The translations under genes and the position numbers were made by a program. The notes beneath the pieces were generated by a model. That model was not told the DNA's origin and ran no database searches. It was given only the letters and a program-made list of their open reading frames with translations. 64,000 nt of DNA from Gigaspora rosea (taxonomy: Eukaryota; Glomeromycota; Glomeromycetes; Diversisporales; Gigasporaceae). This document shows positions 11,469 to 22,043 of this stretch, piece by piece. The stretch's first letter is position 1. Each line of letters begins with the position of its first letter. The stretch is from assembly GCA_003550325.1 (NCBI GenBank), contig QKWP01000511.1:196344-260343 (forward strand). Direction: 5' to 3'.

Positions 11469-11699
11469 GAGTATGAGCTCCTGTGAACACTTCCTTTCTA
11501 GAAATAGCTTAAATTAGACCCAGGCACCAATTCCTTTGTTATAACAATACAGTAACAAATTTATAGCAACTCTTCTATTGGTTCCTATATAAATCACTGA
11601 TTTTTGCAATATAGGCAAGAAAATAGTAATTTGGAAGTTTAAAGTTTTTTAAACTTTGAAGTTGGTTTCTATATCTTGTAACATAAGGTGTCCAGAGGT

Positions 11700-11877
11700 A
11701 GGACCCCAAAATATATATTAATAGGTTAGGTATGAGTTTGCTTATTTTTGAGGTTTTATGCAGATCTTTCTATTTATAGTAATTTTTTTGCTTATTTTTG
11801 AAGTTTTTTCTGCAGATTTTTTCTTTTTTAGTAATCCTATAATTAACCTAATCTATCTATGTATATTTCGGGGTTCT
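11700..11877. mobile_element. hAT-type MITE, AGGACCCCAAAATATA end
   Basis: Flanks CCAGAGGT (11692-11699) and CTAGAGGT (11878-11885) match at 7 of 8 positions, with a C-to-T difference. Same length (178 bp) and interior (GAGTTTGCTTATTTTTGAGG, TGCAGATCTTT) as the copies at 10887 and 48460. It is inserted in the internal region of the LTR retrotransposon. Confidence 0.9.
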
Positions 11878-11999
11878 CTAGAGGTTCTGATTTGGAGTCC
11901 ACTGATATTTTCAGTTATTCTTCACCTTTCAAGATTAAGATAGCCAATTGGGATGAAGAGTTCTGCTATTTTCTTAATTTTGTTGAGAAAATGACTTGA

Positions 12000-12640
12000 T
12001 CCCTTGCTTAAAAAAAGAAACTTTTTTCAAACAGGTTTCACATGCTTTATTAAAGACTTTTTTACTTTGAAAAATTTCTTCAACTTCATATCTAGAAAAG
12101 ATACAACCCTTTTTTCCCATATCTTATTGCAAGCATCCTTAATTTTACTGTCTTTTATATCACTATTACCTCCAACTATAGTTTCATTATCATACTCTTA
12201 CCTTTTACAGAGGGCTCAGACATTTCAATATTTATTTTATAAGGTACTTCCTTATTTGTTTCTTCTTTAATACCCGATTACCCATTAGGCTTCCCTTATT
12301 ATTATTATACTCTCCAAAATAATATTCATCCAATCCTTTCTCTTTTTTACCCTTTTACTTCCATTATTCTTGTTTAAATAATCATGGCTTATTATCTTTT
12401 TTAACCCTATCAGTATCTACTAATTCTGTATGCTAATTTACTTGCTCCATATTTAATTCAAATTCCAGAAATTGTCCACAGATAATATCAGCATCCTTAT
12501 TTGATATATCATTTACAATAGAGTAGAGTACTTTGCAAGCTGCAATTGGTGGACTTCTTCTCCTTCTATTATACTGAGATTAGAACTACTTTTATTTTCT
12601 TTTATTTATACTCTACTTCTAGACTGCGAACCTTTAATTT
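12000..12640 (-). pseudogene. Coding-like internal stretch of the retrotransposon, unknown
   Basis: On the minus strand, downstream of gag, frames read SPPIAACKVLYSIVNDIS, EYYFGEYNNNKGSLMGNR and KIKDACNKIWEKRVV. The order suggests one ancient protein, probably the C-terminal part of a gag-like polyprotein. Several TAA, TGA and TAG stops and frame changes interrupt it. No protease or reverse transcriptase motif is visible. Confidence 0.4.
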
Positions 12641-13019
12641 TTTCTTGTTGCTGTTTTAAGTTTTTCTAAGCAAATCTTGGATACATACTCTCTAGCTAGA
12701 TGAAATTGGGGTAGCTGGTTAATTAAAATTTTTGGTAAATTAGAATTATCTTTTGAATTATAGGAAGTGGAAAATGTTTCATAAGAGTTTAGTCTTGAGA
12801 TATCATTGATGATAGAAGTGACAGGTCTAGGAGTAAGGATAGTTGAATTTGGAGGTATTTTTTGGGTAAAGTCAGAACATTTGTATAAAAATCTATTATT
12901 ATTTGAATTAGAGATAGTTTGTTGGGTTTGAAGTAGTTGTATAATGTCTAGAGTTTGGTTTACTATTTCATTAATAAAATGAGTTAATTTATTTATAGCT
13001 TTGATAGTTTGACAAGTAA

Positions 13020-13766
13020 TTTCTTCTTCTATCAGAGTTGTAAGGGTGTTAGAAGGAAAATGCTAAGAGAAATTATTTATAGGTTGGAGATAAGGTACAC
13101 TATACAAAGAGTATAGTTTAGAAGCATGTTTGAATGCTTTTGCTCTTGTATGCACTTCTTCAATAGTCTAGAGAAACAATGGAAATAAGGCCATAGAAAA
13201 TTCTGAACGAAGCCCATTAACAAATACTTGGACTTTTGCCAATTCTGGAAAATAATATTCTCCAATTTCTAGCAATCGAATCAAGTTTGCTTTTTCCAAA
13301 TATATTCATTAACATTTTCTCTAACCAATTGCTTCTGCTAGGTTAACTTCTAAAACCAGTTAGCTTTGAGTTCTGGAGTAACAAATCTTGTAACAGAGTT
13401 TGCTCGAAAACTTTGCAGAGAATTTGCTTTATTGTTCCATTGGTCAATTTTGGGCTTTGGCTTTGATGAATCCTCTACCATGTTGCAGCAGGTTCCTTTA
13501 ATTTGGCAGCAATAATAGAAATTTTACGGGCTTCTTGGACTAGATTGGCTTTGAAGGTATTCTTAATCTCATCTAACTATAAGATAGGGTCTTGAGTTTT
13601 TTTTATGAATTTAGGATAAGGAATCATATTCAATTCAGATAAAACATTGACCTGCAATGTCTGAGGTACTTGTAGTTGCTAGACAAGGAATACAATTTGG
13701 GTAGCTAATTCTATATACAGGTCTGGGTTTTGAATATAAGATATACTGTCTTTAGTAATTGCAATA
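13020..13766 (-). pseudogene. Retrotransposon gag-like pseudogene
   Basis: The minus-strand reading gives a typical gag core: LQVPQTLQVNVLSELNMIPY, LDEIKNTFKANLVQEARKI, PELKANWF followed by KLT, ENVNEYIWK, EIGEYYFPELAKVQVFVNGL, TIEEVHTRAKAFKHASKLY. It forms the coat of virus-like particles in intact relatives. At least one frameshift (near 13450) and seven in-frame stops break it. All seven stops are TAG, in contexts suggesting CAG or TGG originally. It follows the primer-binding site directly, as expected for the first ORF. Confidence 0.75.
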
Positions 13767-13826
13767 AACTAACTACTGTTTTTACTAAATATAATAATCT
13801 AAACTAGCATGTTTATTAAATTTATT

Positions 13827-13843
13827 CCACACAATTGGCACCA
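13827..13843 (-). other. Primer-binding site of the LTR retrotransposon
   Basis: On the minus strand TGGTGCCAATTGTGTGG begins two bases after the 5' LTR. The TGG start is complementary to the CCA end of a tRNA primer. Which tRNA cannot be settled from this alone. Confidence 0.75.
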
Positions 13844-13845
13844 TA

Positions 13846-14666
13846 TATCACTATTAGTTGGGAGAGCAATAAAGAATATCGGTCTAAGTTAGCTCCGATG
13901 GTTCACTTGGTTTAAATTTATATCAATTGTACATGTATATGATATCACAGGAATTAATTTATCAGGGCTAGGGTTATCACTTAATTAATTAATATATGAT
14001 TGATTTAAATAAAACGTATATGATGTAATTAATAAACATCAGAGGGTAATTTATTATAATAATATTAATAAAGACTACACTTAATACAATGTAATAATAA
14101 AATAATAAAGAATAAAATAAACTAAAATCTGATTATTATTAAAACTATTTAATCAAGTTATTCTAATCTAAATTTTATTTAAGACAAGTCTAAATCAAAA
14201 TTGTAGTAGCACAAAAACTCAGACTTTAAATACTTTCTTAGTTATTAAAAACTACTGCACTTTAGTCTTCTTCATGATTCTTTTTACTTTAAGATTTCTA
14301 TATAGCTAGTAGGGTTCCGCAATTTGATTTGATCTTCAAATATTTGGATCAAATATTTGATCAAATTCAAATTTGACTACATATATTTGATTTGATCAAA
14401 TTCAAATCTGGCCAAATTTGATTTGATTTGACAAATATTTGATTTGATTTGAAAATTACTATTAAAAATTCAAATTCAAATCAAATTCAAATCCAAATAT
14501 TTGAATCAAATCAAATTCAAATCAGGGTCAATTTGATTTGATCAAATTCAAATTGACCCAATATTTGATTTGATTTGAATTTGAGGAACCCTAATGGCTA
14601 GATTGATGGACCTTCTGGTATTACCAAATTGTGTATAAGCCCAGGCTAAAACTTTTAACTGTGACA
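13846..14666 (-). repeat. 5' LTR (minus-strand element), with MITE insertion
   Basis: Counterpart of 10533-11455. On the minus strand it starts TGTCACAGTTAAAAG and ends just before the primer-binding site. It carries the MITE 14310-14593 and lacks about 215 bp present in the other LTR. Confidence 0.85.
14310..14593. mobile_element. hAT MITE made of TTTGAATTTGATT motifs (copy 2, inverted)
   Basis: The ends TAGGGTTCCGCAATTTG and TAGGGTTCCTCAAATTC match copy 1 (7091-7365) in inverted orientation. The flanks ATAGCTAG (14302-14309) and ATGGCTAG (14594-14601) agree at 7 of 8, a slightly mutated hAT TSD. It is inserted in the LTR. Confidence 0.88.
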
Positions 14667-14776
14667 ATAGTTTAAACAAAACCAAAATTATTACTTCCCA
14701 AACTTGAAAAATTTTGTAAACAACAAAAACTATTTACTTTAAATGTTGCAAACCAGTTTGCAGATGATATATTAGG
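14667..14776 (+). pseudogene. hAT transposase pseudogene, 3' continuation
   Basis: Immediately after the LTR retrotransposon, one frame reads KPKLLLPKLEKFCKQQ and VANQFADDILG, which plausibly continues the hAT protein interrupted at 10532. It stops at the next MITE (14777). Not enough remains to show the dimerisation domain. Confidence 0.45.
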
Positions 14777-15570
14777 AGGATCCCGAACAATCTATGTGAT
14801 GTCATATTTGAAAAATTGCTAATGAGAGGTCATTTTTCAAAAAAGGTTATATTTGAAAAGTAGGTATTGGAGAAAAAGAATATATTTGAAAACAGCTAAA
14901 TGGCAAAATAGGTATATTTAAAAGAATGCTAATAGGAGTAATTTTTAGAAATCTTATATTTGAAATGTGCTAATGAAAAATTCTAGGGCATAATAATAAA
15001 AAAATTGAAAAATGCAAAAATCAGAAAAATGCAAAAAATCAAAAAAATGCAAAAATTAAATAAAATTAACCAAAATGGTTTTTTTTTTAAGTTTTTTTAC
15101 ACAATTTGTAGATTATATATTTATGATCATTGGTAGCTTGTAAATGAAATGGCTTAAGTGATTTTGTTTTTTTTTTGTTTTTTTTTGTAGGGACCATTTT
15201 GTATTTTTTAGAAAACATTTAGATTTTTTTAGGAACCGTTTTTTTTTAGAGAAGAGTGTTTTTTTTTTTTAGAGAATGGGTTGTTTTTTTTTTAGAGAAG
15301 TTCTGCGTTTTTGTGTTAGAGAAGTTCTGTGTTTTTTTTTTGGAAAGTTCTGTTTTTTTTTTTTTAGAGAATGTTCTGTTTTTTTTTAGGGAACATTTTG
15401 TTTTTTTTTTTTTAGAAAACATTGTATTTCAAAAAAGAAAAAAGTTAAAAGTGGGTGAAAGTCCTATCTAATATGTGAAATATAGCTTATATATACCAAA
15501 CCAAAAGTGCTAAACAAAAAATTTTTACTATAATGCTCAATATAACCTCACATAGATTGTTTGGGGTCCT
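14777..15570. mobile_element. MITE with AGGATCCCGAACAATC ends, T-rich interior
   Basis: The left end AGGATCCCGAACAATCTATG and right end reverse-complemented AGGACCCCAAACAATCTATG form a clear inverted repeat. No 8-bp duplication is visible, so the flanks may have decayed. The interior has ATATTTGAAAAATTGCTAAT repeats (14800-14960), AAAAATGCAAAAATC repeats (15000-15060) and a T-run minisatellite (15150-15430). Terminus shared with several other families here. Confidence 0.75.
15150..15430. repeat. Minisatellite of T-runs with AGAGAAGTTCTG spacers
   Basis: Units of about 20-25 bp, a T run of 8-13 followed by AGAGAANNTTCTG-like sequence, repeat roughly nine times. The open frame across it (repeated FFLE) is an artefact of the repeat. 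Confidence 0.75.
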
Positions 15571-15676
15571 GGTATGCTATTTATCATGTGATTTATATTA
15601 TGGATATATAGTTTAGGGTGATAATAATGTTTATATAATATATATATTATATATATTAAATTATATGTATGATAGT

Positions 15677-16445
15677 TAGTGATGAAGATTCTACCAAATG
15701 GCTATAATTCTACTAGTAGTTACTAGTAGGTGGTAACTACCAGTAGATCTACTAGTTGAATTCTAATTGGTCAATTAGACAAAAATGATTTTATACTACC
15801 CTACTGATCGACAATAGTCATTACATAGTAAAGTTCAAATTTATTATACAACTCAATTATTATTACTTAAGTAAACTTATTCGGAAAGTCAAAATACATA
15901 TACTATATAATTTTTAGTAAAACAAATAAGATTTTATTATTTGACTTTTATTTTTTACTCTTAATGAAAAAATTAAAATTTTTATTCGATGAACATAAAA
16001 TTAAAAGCTAAATAATAAAAAGTTCTCTGATTTGTATGAAATTTCAGAGATTATATTTTTTAGTCTTCTAAATATATTTACTTAAGTGCTTATAATTGAT
16101 TTACATAGTAAAATTTGGACTTTACTATATAGCTACTTGCAATTGCTAAAAAACCTCTTTTATCTGAAAATAAACTATTCCCGAATTTTTGTTTAACTTT
16201 TGCTCAAAAAAGGGTAACTTAATTATTTTCAGAAACATGCAGTATTCAGATGCATTAACCCGAGTATAAACACAGTATTGATATATACTATATTTGTTTA
16301 TAATATTAGTATATAGTAAATAATAAATTCTATTGGCTTCAATTTTTAACTAATAGTATCTATCATGCATATTAAAAATCTACCGATATCTACTGGTAGA
16401 TACTAGTAGTAGATATCTATTGGTAGCTACCAACTTACATCAATA
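15677..16445. mobile_element. hAT-type element, 8-bp TSD ATGATAGT
   Basis: Perfect duplication ATGATAGT at 15669-15676 and 16446-16453. Ends TAGTGATGAAGATTCTACC and, reverse-complemented, TATTGATGTAAGTTGGTAGC. Subterminal zones on both sides are dense in TACTAGTAG/CTACTGGTAG motifs, likely transposase-binding repeats. The 770-bp interior has no ORF. Confidence 0.85.
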
Positions 16446-16521
16446 ATGATAGTATATAATATATATAATATATATATTATTTGATATTAAGTAACTTTTT
16501 TTACTGGTATGTTTTGTATGA

Positions 16522-16640
16522 TTTTACTACCAAAATGTTTATCTCAATAAGACGATTCTATGAGCCCAAAATTATTAAAATCCAATTACAGAATTACAAG
16601 AACATTAAGGTTTTGTATTATTTTTTTATTTTTTTTTAGG
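16522..16640. mobile_element. Fragment of the ACTACCAAAATNTTCAT inverted-repeat family
   Basis: TTTTACTACCAAAATGTTTA, AATAAGACGATTCTA and GAGCCCAAAATTATTAAAAT match one arm of the element at 61118-61443 and the piece at 37100-37250. Only one arm is present here. Confidence 0.6.
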
Positions 16641-16934
16641 ACTTTGGCAGTATTGCTGAATTCTTATAGATTTATTACTAAAAATTTCTTTTTAATATAG
16701 GCTGATTTGTGGAATTGTTTATTTATTTTGATGCACCCCAAAATTTTGTTACACATATTACAGGTGCATTAGTCAATTGAAAGATCAAGATCCAATTAAA
16801 TTTGACAAATCAAGGATGTGTCAGTTAATTGACAGATTCAAGATCCAATCAAATTTTTATTTTCACAAAGTAACTTCCTAGTGTGTATAATACTTTGTAT
16901 GAAAAGTAATATAATAAATTTTGGTAGCGATTAC
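16641..16934. other. AT-rich sequence with a short tandem duplication
   Basis: Around 16765-16855 a 55-60-bp unit containing AAGATCCAATCAAATTT occurs twice. Nothing else is recognised. Confidence 0.4.
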
Positions 16935-17104
16935 AGGATCCCGAAGAACTTTGATATAACTCAAAGGTTACTAAAAAGGAAATTTTGCATAGAAATTTAT
17001 CAAACATTGCATTTTTATATAGTAAATTTTTTAAATTTTGGTCTATTTTATATACCTATTATACAAACTCAAATCTAAGTTGTATCAGAGTTCTTCGGGG
17101 TCCT
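16935..17104. mobile_element. hAT-type MITE with AGGATCCCGAAGAACT ends
   Basis: Left AGGATCCCGAAGAACTTTGA and right reverse-complemented AGGACCCCGAAGAACTCTGA form 27-bp inverted ends. The flanks GCGATTAC and ACGACAAC agree at only 5 of 8, so the duplication is weak. 170 bp, no ORF. Confidence 0.75.
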
Positions 17105-17590
17105 ACGACAACAGCCTTGTTGAAGATTTATGTTATGAATAAAATTGAAGAGTAATTGAGCTTGCAATCTTTTTTATTACTCTATTAATAATAAATTTTA
17201 GCCAATCAATATAGCTCTATGGAAAAAAATTGGTGGTCGCAGCTCCAGGTTTTTTTGACCTAAGTGATAATCACAATTAATTTTTTATTCAATTTCTGAC
17301 TAATTAAAAATTTACTCTAATCCATTTTAATTACCTATATTATTAGATCAGATTGACTTTGTTTTTCTCATTTTATGAATAAAATTCAATTTAGTAATTT
17401 TACGTTTTTATATAATGCTATATCTTTAAAAGTTATTTAACAAATTATTAATCATTAATAAAAAATAAATACCACAAACATATATATTAGTTAATACGCT
17501 TTTGATAGTAGAATACCTGAACCAGTAGATCTCTTGTCATCTGCAAATTTTATATATAGATATATATCGATTACTAACTGGCAAGATATA
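17105..17590. other. AT-rich sequence, nothing recognised
   Basis: No frame, terminal repeat or RNA gene was seen. Confidence 0.4.
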
Positions 17591-17591
17591 A

Positions 17592-17755
17592 ATCGATACT
17601 CATCACCCCTGCCGATTACTATCGATAGTGATAGTAATCGATATATCGATATATCGATTATTATCAATAGTGATAGTAATTGATATATATCGATATATCA
17701 ATATATATCGATTAATATCACTATCGATAGTAATCGGCAGGGGTGATGGGTATCG
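17592..17755. repeat. Long palindrome with CACCCCTGCCGATTACTATC arms
   Basis: Arms of about 40 bp (ATCGATACYCATCACCCC continuing into TGCCGATTACTATCGATAG) face each other across a core of TATCGATA-type repeats. It can form a hairpin of about 160 nt. Likely a MITE, but no TSD was found. TATCGATATA-type repeats continue to 17850 and reappear beyond the gap at 19433-19690. Confidence 0.7.
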
Positions 17756-17849
17756 ATATATATCAATATATCAATTATAATCGATAGTGATAGTAATCGA
17801 TATATATCGATATATATTGATATTAATCGATATATCTAATATAATATCA

Positions 17850-18617
17850 ATCAATAATTATTATATTCACATAATTATGCTTTTTGAATATTTTACAGGT
17901 TTTCGCAAGTTTTCGCAATTTAATTATAAATTTTTATTTATTTATTGTTATTATATAATATTTTAATTTATTAAATATACAATATTCACAAGTTTTCACT
18001 ATTTAATATAAAAATTTTTTTATTATATATTATATTTTAAATATTACATATATTATATATTATTATAAAAAAAATAAAAAAAATAAATCCAAAAAAAACA
18101 AACCAAAAAAATAAAAAAAATAAACTATTATATTCCTTATATTCGCTTATATTTGCTTATATTCGTTCATATTTGCTTATATTTGCTTATATTCACTACT
18201 TCTTGAAAGTCCCAGAAAGTTAGGTTATTTTCTTGCAAAGTTCCAAAAGAAGTAAGAAAAATAAAATAAAATAAAATTAAAAAAATAAGTAAAAAAAAAC
18301 AAACAAAAAAAATAACAAAAAAAAACAAAAATGAAAAAAATAAACTTATATTTTGCTCATATTTGCTTGTATTCGATTATATTCGTTCATATTCATGACT
18401 TCCTGCAAAGTGCCAGAGAAGTTAGAATTGAAGTGCCAGAAAAGTTAAGTGGTTTTTCTTGCAAAGTTCTGAAATAAAAAAAAGAAAACAAACAAAAAAC
18501 AAAAATGTAAGCAAACTAAATAAAAAAATAAACAAAGCCCCAAATCTCTATTTCGAGTTCGTGTTTTGCAATTCAGAAATCGTCGAAGGTTTTCACAAAG
18601 TGCCAGAATAAAATAAA
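17850..18617. repeat. Satellite-like AT-rich DNA with TTATATTTGC repeats
   Basis: Two diverged units of about 220 bp contain runs of a 10-12-bp motif (TTATATTTGC/TTATATTCGC), then an AAGTGCCAGAAAAGTTAG block and A-rich stretches. The array runs into the assembly gap. Confidence 0.65.
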
Positions 18618-19432
18618 NNNNNNNNNNNNNNNNNNNNNNNNNNNNNNNNNNNNNNNNNNNNNNNNNNNNNNNNNNNNNNNNNNNNNNNNNNNNNNNNNNN
18701 NNNNNNNNNNNNNNNNNNNNNNNNNNNNNNNNNNNNNNNNNNNNNNNNNNNNNNNNNNNNNNNNNNNNNNNNNNNNNNNNNNNNNNNNNNNNNNNNNNNN
18801 NNNNNNNNNNNNNNNNNNNNNNNNNNNNNNNNNNNNNNNNNNNNNNNNNNNNNNNNNNNNNNNNNNNNNNNNNNNNNNNNNNNNNNNNNNNNNNNNNNNN
18901 NNNNNNNNNNNNNNNNNNNNNNNNNNNNNNNNNNNNNNNNNNNNNNNNNNNNNNNNNNNNNNNNNNNNNNNNNNNNNNNNNNNNNNNNNNNNNNNNNNNN
19001 NNNNNNNNNNNNNNNNNNNNNNNNNNNNNNNNNNNNNNNNNNNNNNNNNNNNNNNNNNNNNNNNNNNNNNNNNNNNNNNNNNNNNNNNNNNNNNNNNNNN
19101 NNNNNNNNNNNNNNNNNNNNNNNNNNNNNNNNNNNNNNNNNNNNNNNNNNNNNNNNNNNNNNNNNNNNNNNNNNNNNNNNNNNNNNNNNNNNNNNNNNNN
19201 NNNNNNNNNNNNNNNNNNNNNNNNNNNNNNNNNNNNNNNNNNNNNNNNNNNNNNNNNNNNNNNNNNNNNNNNNNNNNNNNNNNNNNNNNNNNNNNNNNNN
19301 NNNNNNNNNNNNNNNNNNNNNNNNNNNNNNNNNNNNNNNNNNNNNNNNNNNNNNNNNNNNNNNNNNNNNNNNNNNNNNNNNNNNNNNNNNNNNNNNNNNN
19401 NNNNNNNNNNNNNNNNNNNNNNNNNNNNNNNN
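18618..19432. other. Assembly gap (run of N)
   Basis: About 815 undetermined bases. Both sides are short-period repeats, which likely explains the gap. The open frame spanning it is meaningless. Confidence 0.98.
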
Positions 19433-19690
19433 TATCGTTTCAAGTAATTACGATTATAATCGATTTTAGATATATAACGATTTAATGTAAAAAAAAATAA
19501 TATATATCGATTATAGATATATATCAATTTTTATCCAATTTAATCGATATATAACGATATTATGATATATATCGATTATAGATATATATCGATTTTATCC
19601 AATTAATCGATATATAACGATATTTTAATCAATATATAACGATATTACATAATTGATATAAAACGATTAAGTGCTATATATCGATCAATA
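19433..19690. repeat. TATCGATATATAACGAT-type short repeats
   Basis: Repeats of ATATATCGATTATAGATATA and CGATATATAACGATAT fill this stretch. They are the same kind of sequence as 17540-17850, so gap and flanks may belong to one palindromic repeat cluster. Confidence 0.7.
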
Positions 19691-20452
19691 TCTATGTATA
19701 AAATTTTCCGATAGTGTCTTTTTTTGTCACAAAAGATTAACACCCTTGAATACAAAAAAATTAATATGCATTTTAATAAATAAAAGTCTTTTCTATATAC
19801 GGAATTTTATGGATCTGAGACAGATATATCATATAATTCAGATCTCGATTTTCTTAGTTAAGTTCTTATACATTCTTGTCACATAAAATAATCTATTGAC
19901 ACATTGCAAAGTAATTAATCTTTTCACTTAATAAATACATATTTTGCTATAACATACTCACCTTTTTTTATACTAAAGATTTATAGTTATTTGACGGATT
20001 CGATACTACTATTATTCAAATTGAAAAATTGAAGTAATCTATAACATTAGCAAAGTACAAGCTAAATAATAAATAAAATCAGGTGGATTGAATAAAAGAA
20101 CTATTTAGAGAGAAAATACTAATGATTATAGATTTAGTCATTGAATAATTTCTCTGAATAATAAGGCCTTTTTAAAAATATTACATTTGGTTCACTTTGA
20201 TGAGATGTAAGAAATAAGTTGAGCTATTTTTTGCTTAAGTTGTAAACAAAGCAGAATTAGTTCCTGATTGCTTCATAAATTTGTAAAGTACATAAAAATC
20301 TTTTCACAAATGATTAATTAATGTAGCTCGTTCTTTGTATCGTTATATAACAATGCAGTTTCATTTATATTATTAAATGAGAGAAGGCCTCCAAATAAAA
20401 ACCTATAACTCTTTTTTTATTTATTTATAAAATAAAAAAATTCTTGTATTAC
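19691..20452. other. AT-rich sequence, nothing recognised
   Basis: No credible gene, repeat end or RNA was seen. A 71-codon plus-strand frame at 19671-19886 has no protein-like features. Confidence 0.4.
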
Positions 20453-20582
20453 AAGAAACATTGGGATGTGCAGCACACTATGTAAATCAATAGTATCATA
20501 TAAAAATCTATCATTAAAGATTTTTAATTTTAGTGTAACTATGATGATTACTGATTAATTTATACCGCCACAACTAATACTA

Positions 20583-20878
20583 CTGTATATTCCCGAAAAT
20601 AAAAACATTTTTGGCCAAAAACTGAGGGTTGCTTATTTTTGAAATATTGAGTTTTTTGAAAAAATTGAAAAATATACTAATAAAAAGTGGTCCAAATGAC
20701 ATCAAATTTTACTGTTGGTGTATTTTTTGCACTGAACAACTTTACTTAATTGACCTTTTGAAGTTTAATTAGTAAAAAAAAAGTTTTAAATATGTAGCAA
20801 CTGCTAACGCATTTTTGAGATTTTTGAAAAAAACAGGGGGTTGTATTTTAGGGATTGCTTATTTTCGGAAATATATAG
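20583..20878. mobile_element. TA-inserting MITE (CTGTATATTCCCGAAAAT)
   Basis: TA at 20581-20582 and 20879-20880. Left CTGTATATTCCCGAAAATAA, right reverse-complemented CTATATATTTCCGAAAATAA. The interior includes CCAAAAACTGAGGGTTGCTT. The second member is at 36437-36734. Confidence 0.82.
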
Positions 20879-21514
20879 TAATACAGTTAAAAATAATTAA
20901 ATATTAATATAATTTAATAAATTATTGAAAATATTTGAAGCAATATCAGGCCAAAATTGCTACAAATTTAGTTGAAGTTGGCCTTTAGATGACTTTTTAA
21001 TTGATACCAATGCTTCTTCAATTGATATAAATGCTCTTCAATTAATGCCAATACCCCTTCAATTTATTCTAATACCCTTTCAATTGATGCAGATATCCTT
21101 TCAATTGCTTGTTTTTTAAAATGTTCATTTTTTAAATGAAATCGCTGTTTATTTGACTTATATAAATTCATATTTCTTGGATTTAATTAGATGCATAGCA
21201 TTAATGGCACATAATTCCAAAGTGAAATTTTGAGAAGATTAATAGGAAGTTTCAAAGGACTAAACTATAAAACGAAATTTCATTTTAATAAATAAAAGTT
21301 ACTAATTTATTTAAAAATTTGCTTAGCAAACCAAGTAAAATATACGATTAAAATCAGTTTGAGGAAAAAAATCTTCTATAAGTACTTAAAAAAAAGATTC
21401 TATAACTTTATAGTCCTAATAAGAAAGAATCGATTTATATTAAAATTTCTGGAAGAAAATAAATTGCAGCCAGTGCATCTAAAAAGTGTGACCAAACTTT
21501 ATATATAAGCTTTA
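20879..21514. other. Host hAT element body, left part
   Basis: Matches 58630-59460 in the second copy (GAAAATATTTGAAGCAATAT, AATGAAATCGCTGTTTATTT, TCTTCTATAAGTACTTAAAA). A CTTCAATTGATNNNAATNC unit repeats about six times at 21000-21110. No coding frame. Confidence 0.8.
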
Positions 21515-22043
21515 CCGTACGGCACTGACTATAGTATCCCCTCGATATAATACCCCCAATAGATAAGACCCGGGTACAATTCACGGGGTTGCATTTGCGG
21601 GTATGGAATAATACCCGGGTATATAAATTTCACTTATTACAATACCCCCTTTAAAAAAGACCCGGGTATAATCCACAATTTATATTTTATTTAAGAATTA
21701 AAATTCATTTACCGTAATCGCTTAACCATAATAGTGCAATTTATTTATGCAACTAAAAAAAATTTTAGTTATCATAATACATAAAAATAAAACACGATAA
21801 TAAACTTAGTTAGCAAAGCATGAGCAAAGCTTAAAGGCTTTGCGATTTGAACTTATACGCTTTATTAAATTGCATACAAATTAAGGTGCTAGTGATATAT
21901 GCATTAAAGTCATAGCCGAAATATTATTTATATTGCTAATTTTATCTAAAATTCTTTGCGTATAAAACTAGATTAAAAAAAATTTGAACAAATTAATATA
22001 ATTCATAGAACATATAATAAAATTAAATTATTACGGTACTTAC

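Larger units (their letters stand above)
10533..14666 (-). mobile_element. gag-bearing LTR retrotransposon without pol
   Basis: Two related LTRs (10533-11455 and 13846-14666) bracket an internal region with a primer-binding site and a polypurine tract in the right places for minus-strand orientation. The flanks share ATAGT, consistent with a 4-5-bp TSD. On the minus strand the 5' LTR begins TGTCACAG, and the 3' LTR is 10533-11455. The internal part has a decayed gag and a further coding-like stretch but no reverse transcriptase or integrase, so it needed a helper. It sits inside the hAT pseudogene and has itself received three MITEs. Confidence 0.85.

Noticed and set aside
12004..12270. 88-codon plus-strand hydrophobic ORF
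   Set aside because: It lies opposite the minus-strand coding-like stretch of the LTR element and looks like its shadow.
13020..13766. TAG read as glutamine (altered genetic code)
   Set aside because: TAA and TGA stops also occur further on, a frameshift is present, and the pogo gene needs no recoding; deamination is simpler.
14767..14784. 8-bp TSD for the 14777-15570 MITE
   Set aside because: The flanks ATATTAGG and GGTATGCT do not match, so no duplication is claimed.
15256..15471. Phe-rich plus-strand ORF
   Set aside because: It is the translation of T-run minisatellite; no coding signal.
18445..19527. 360-codon minus-strand open frame
   Set aside because: It exists only because the N run has no stops; the real ends are A-rich repeat.
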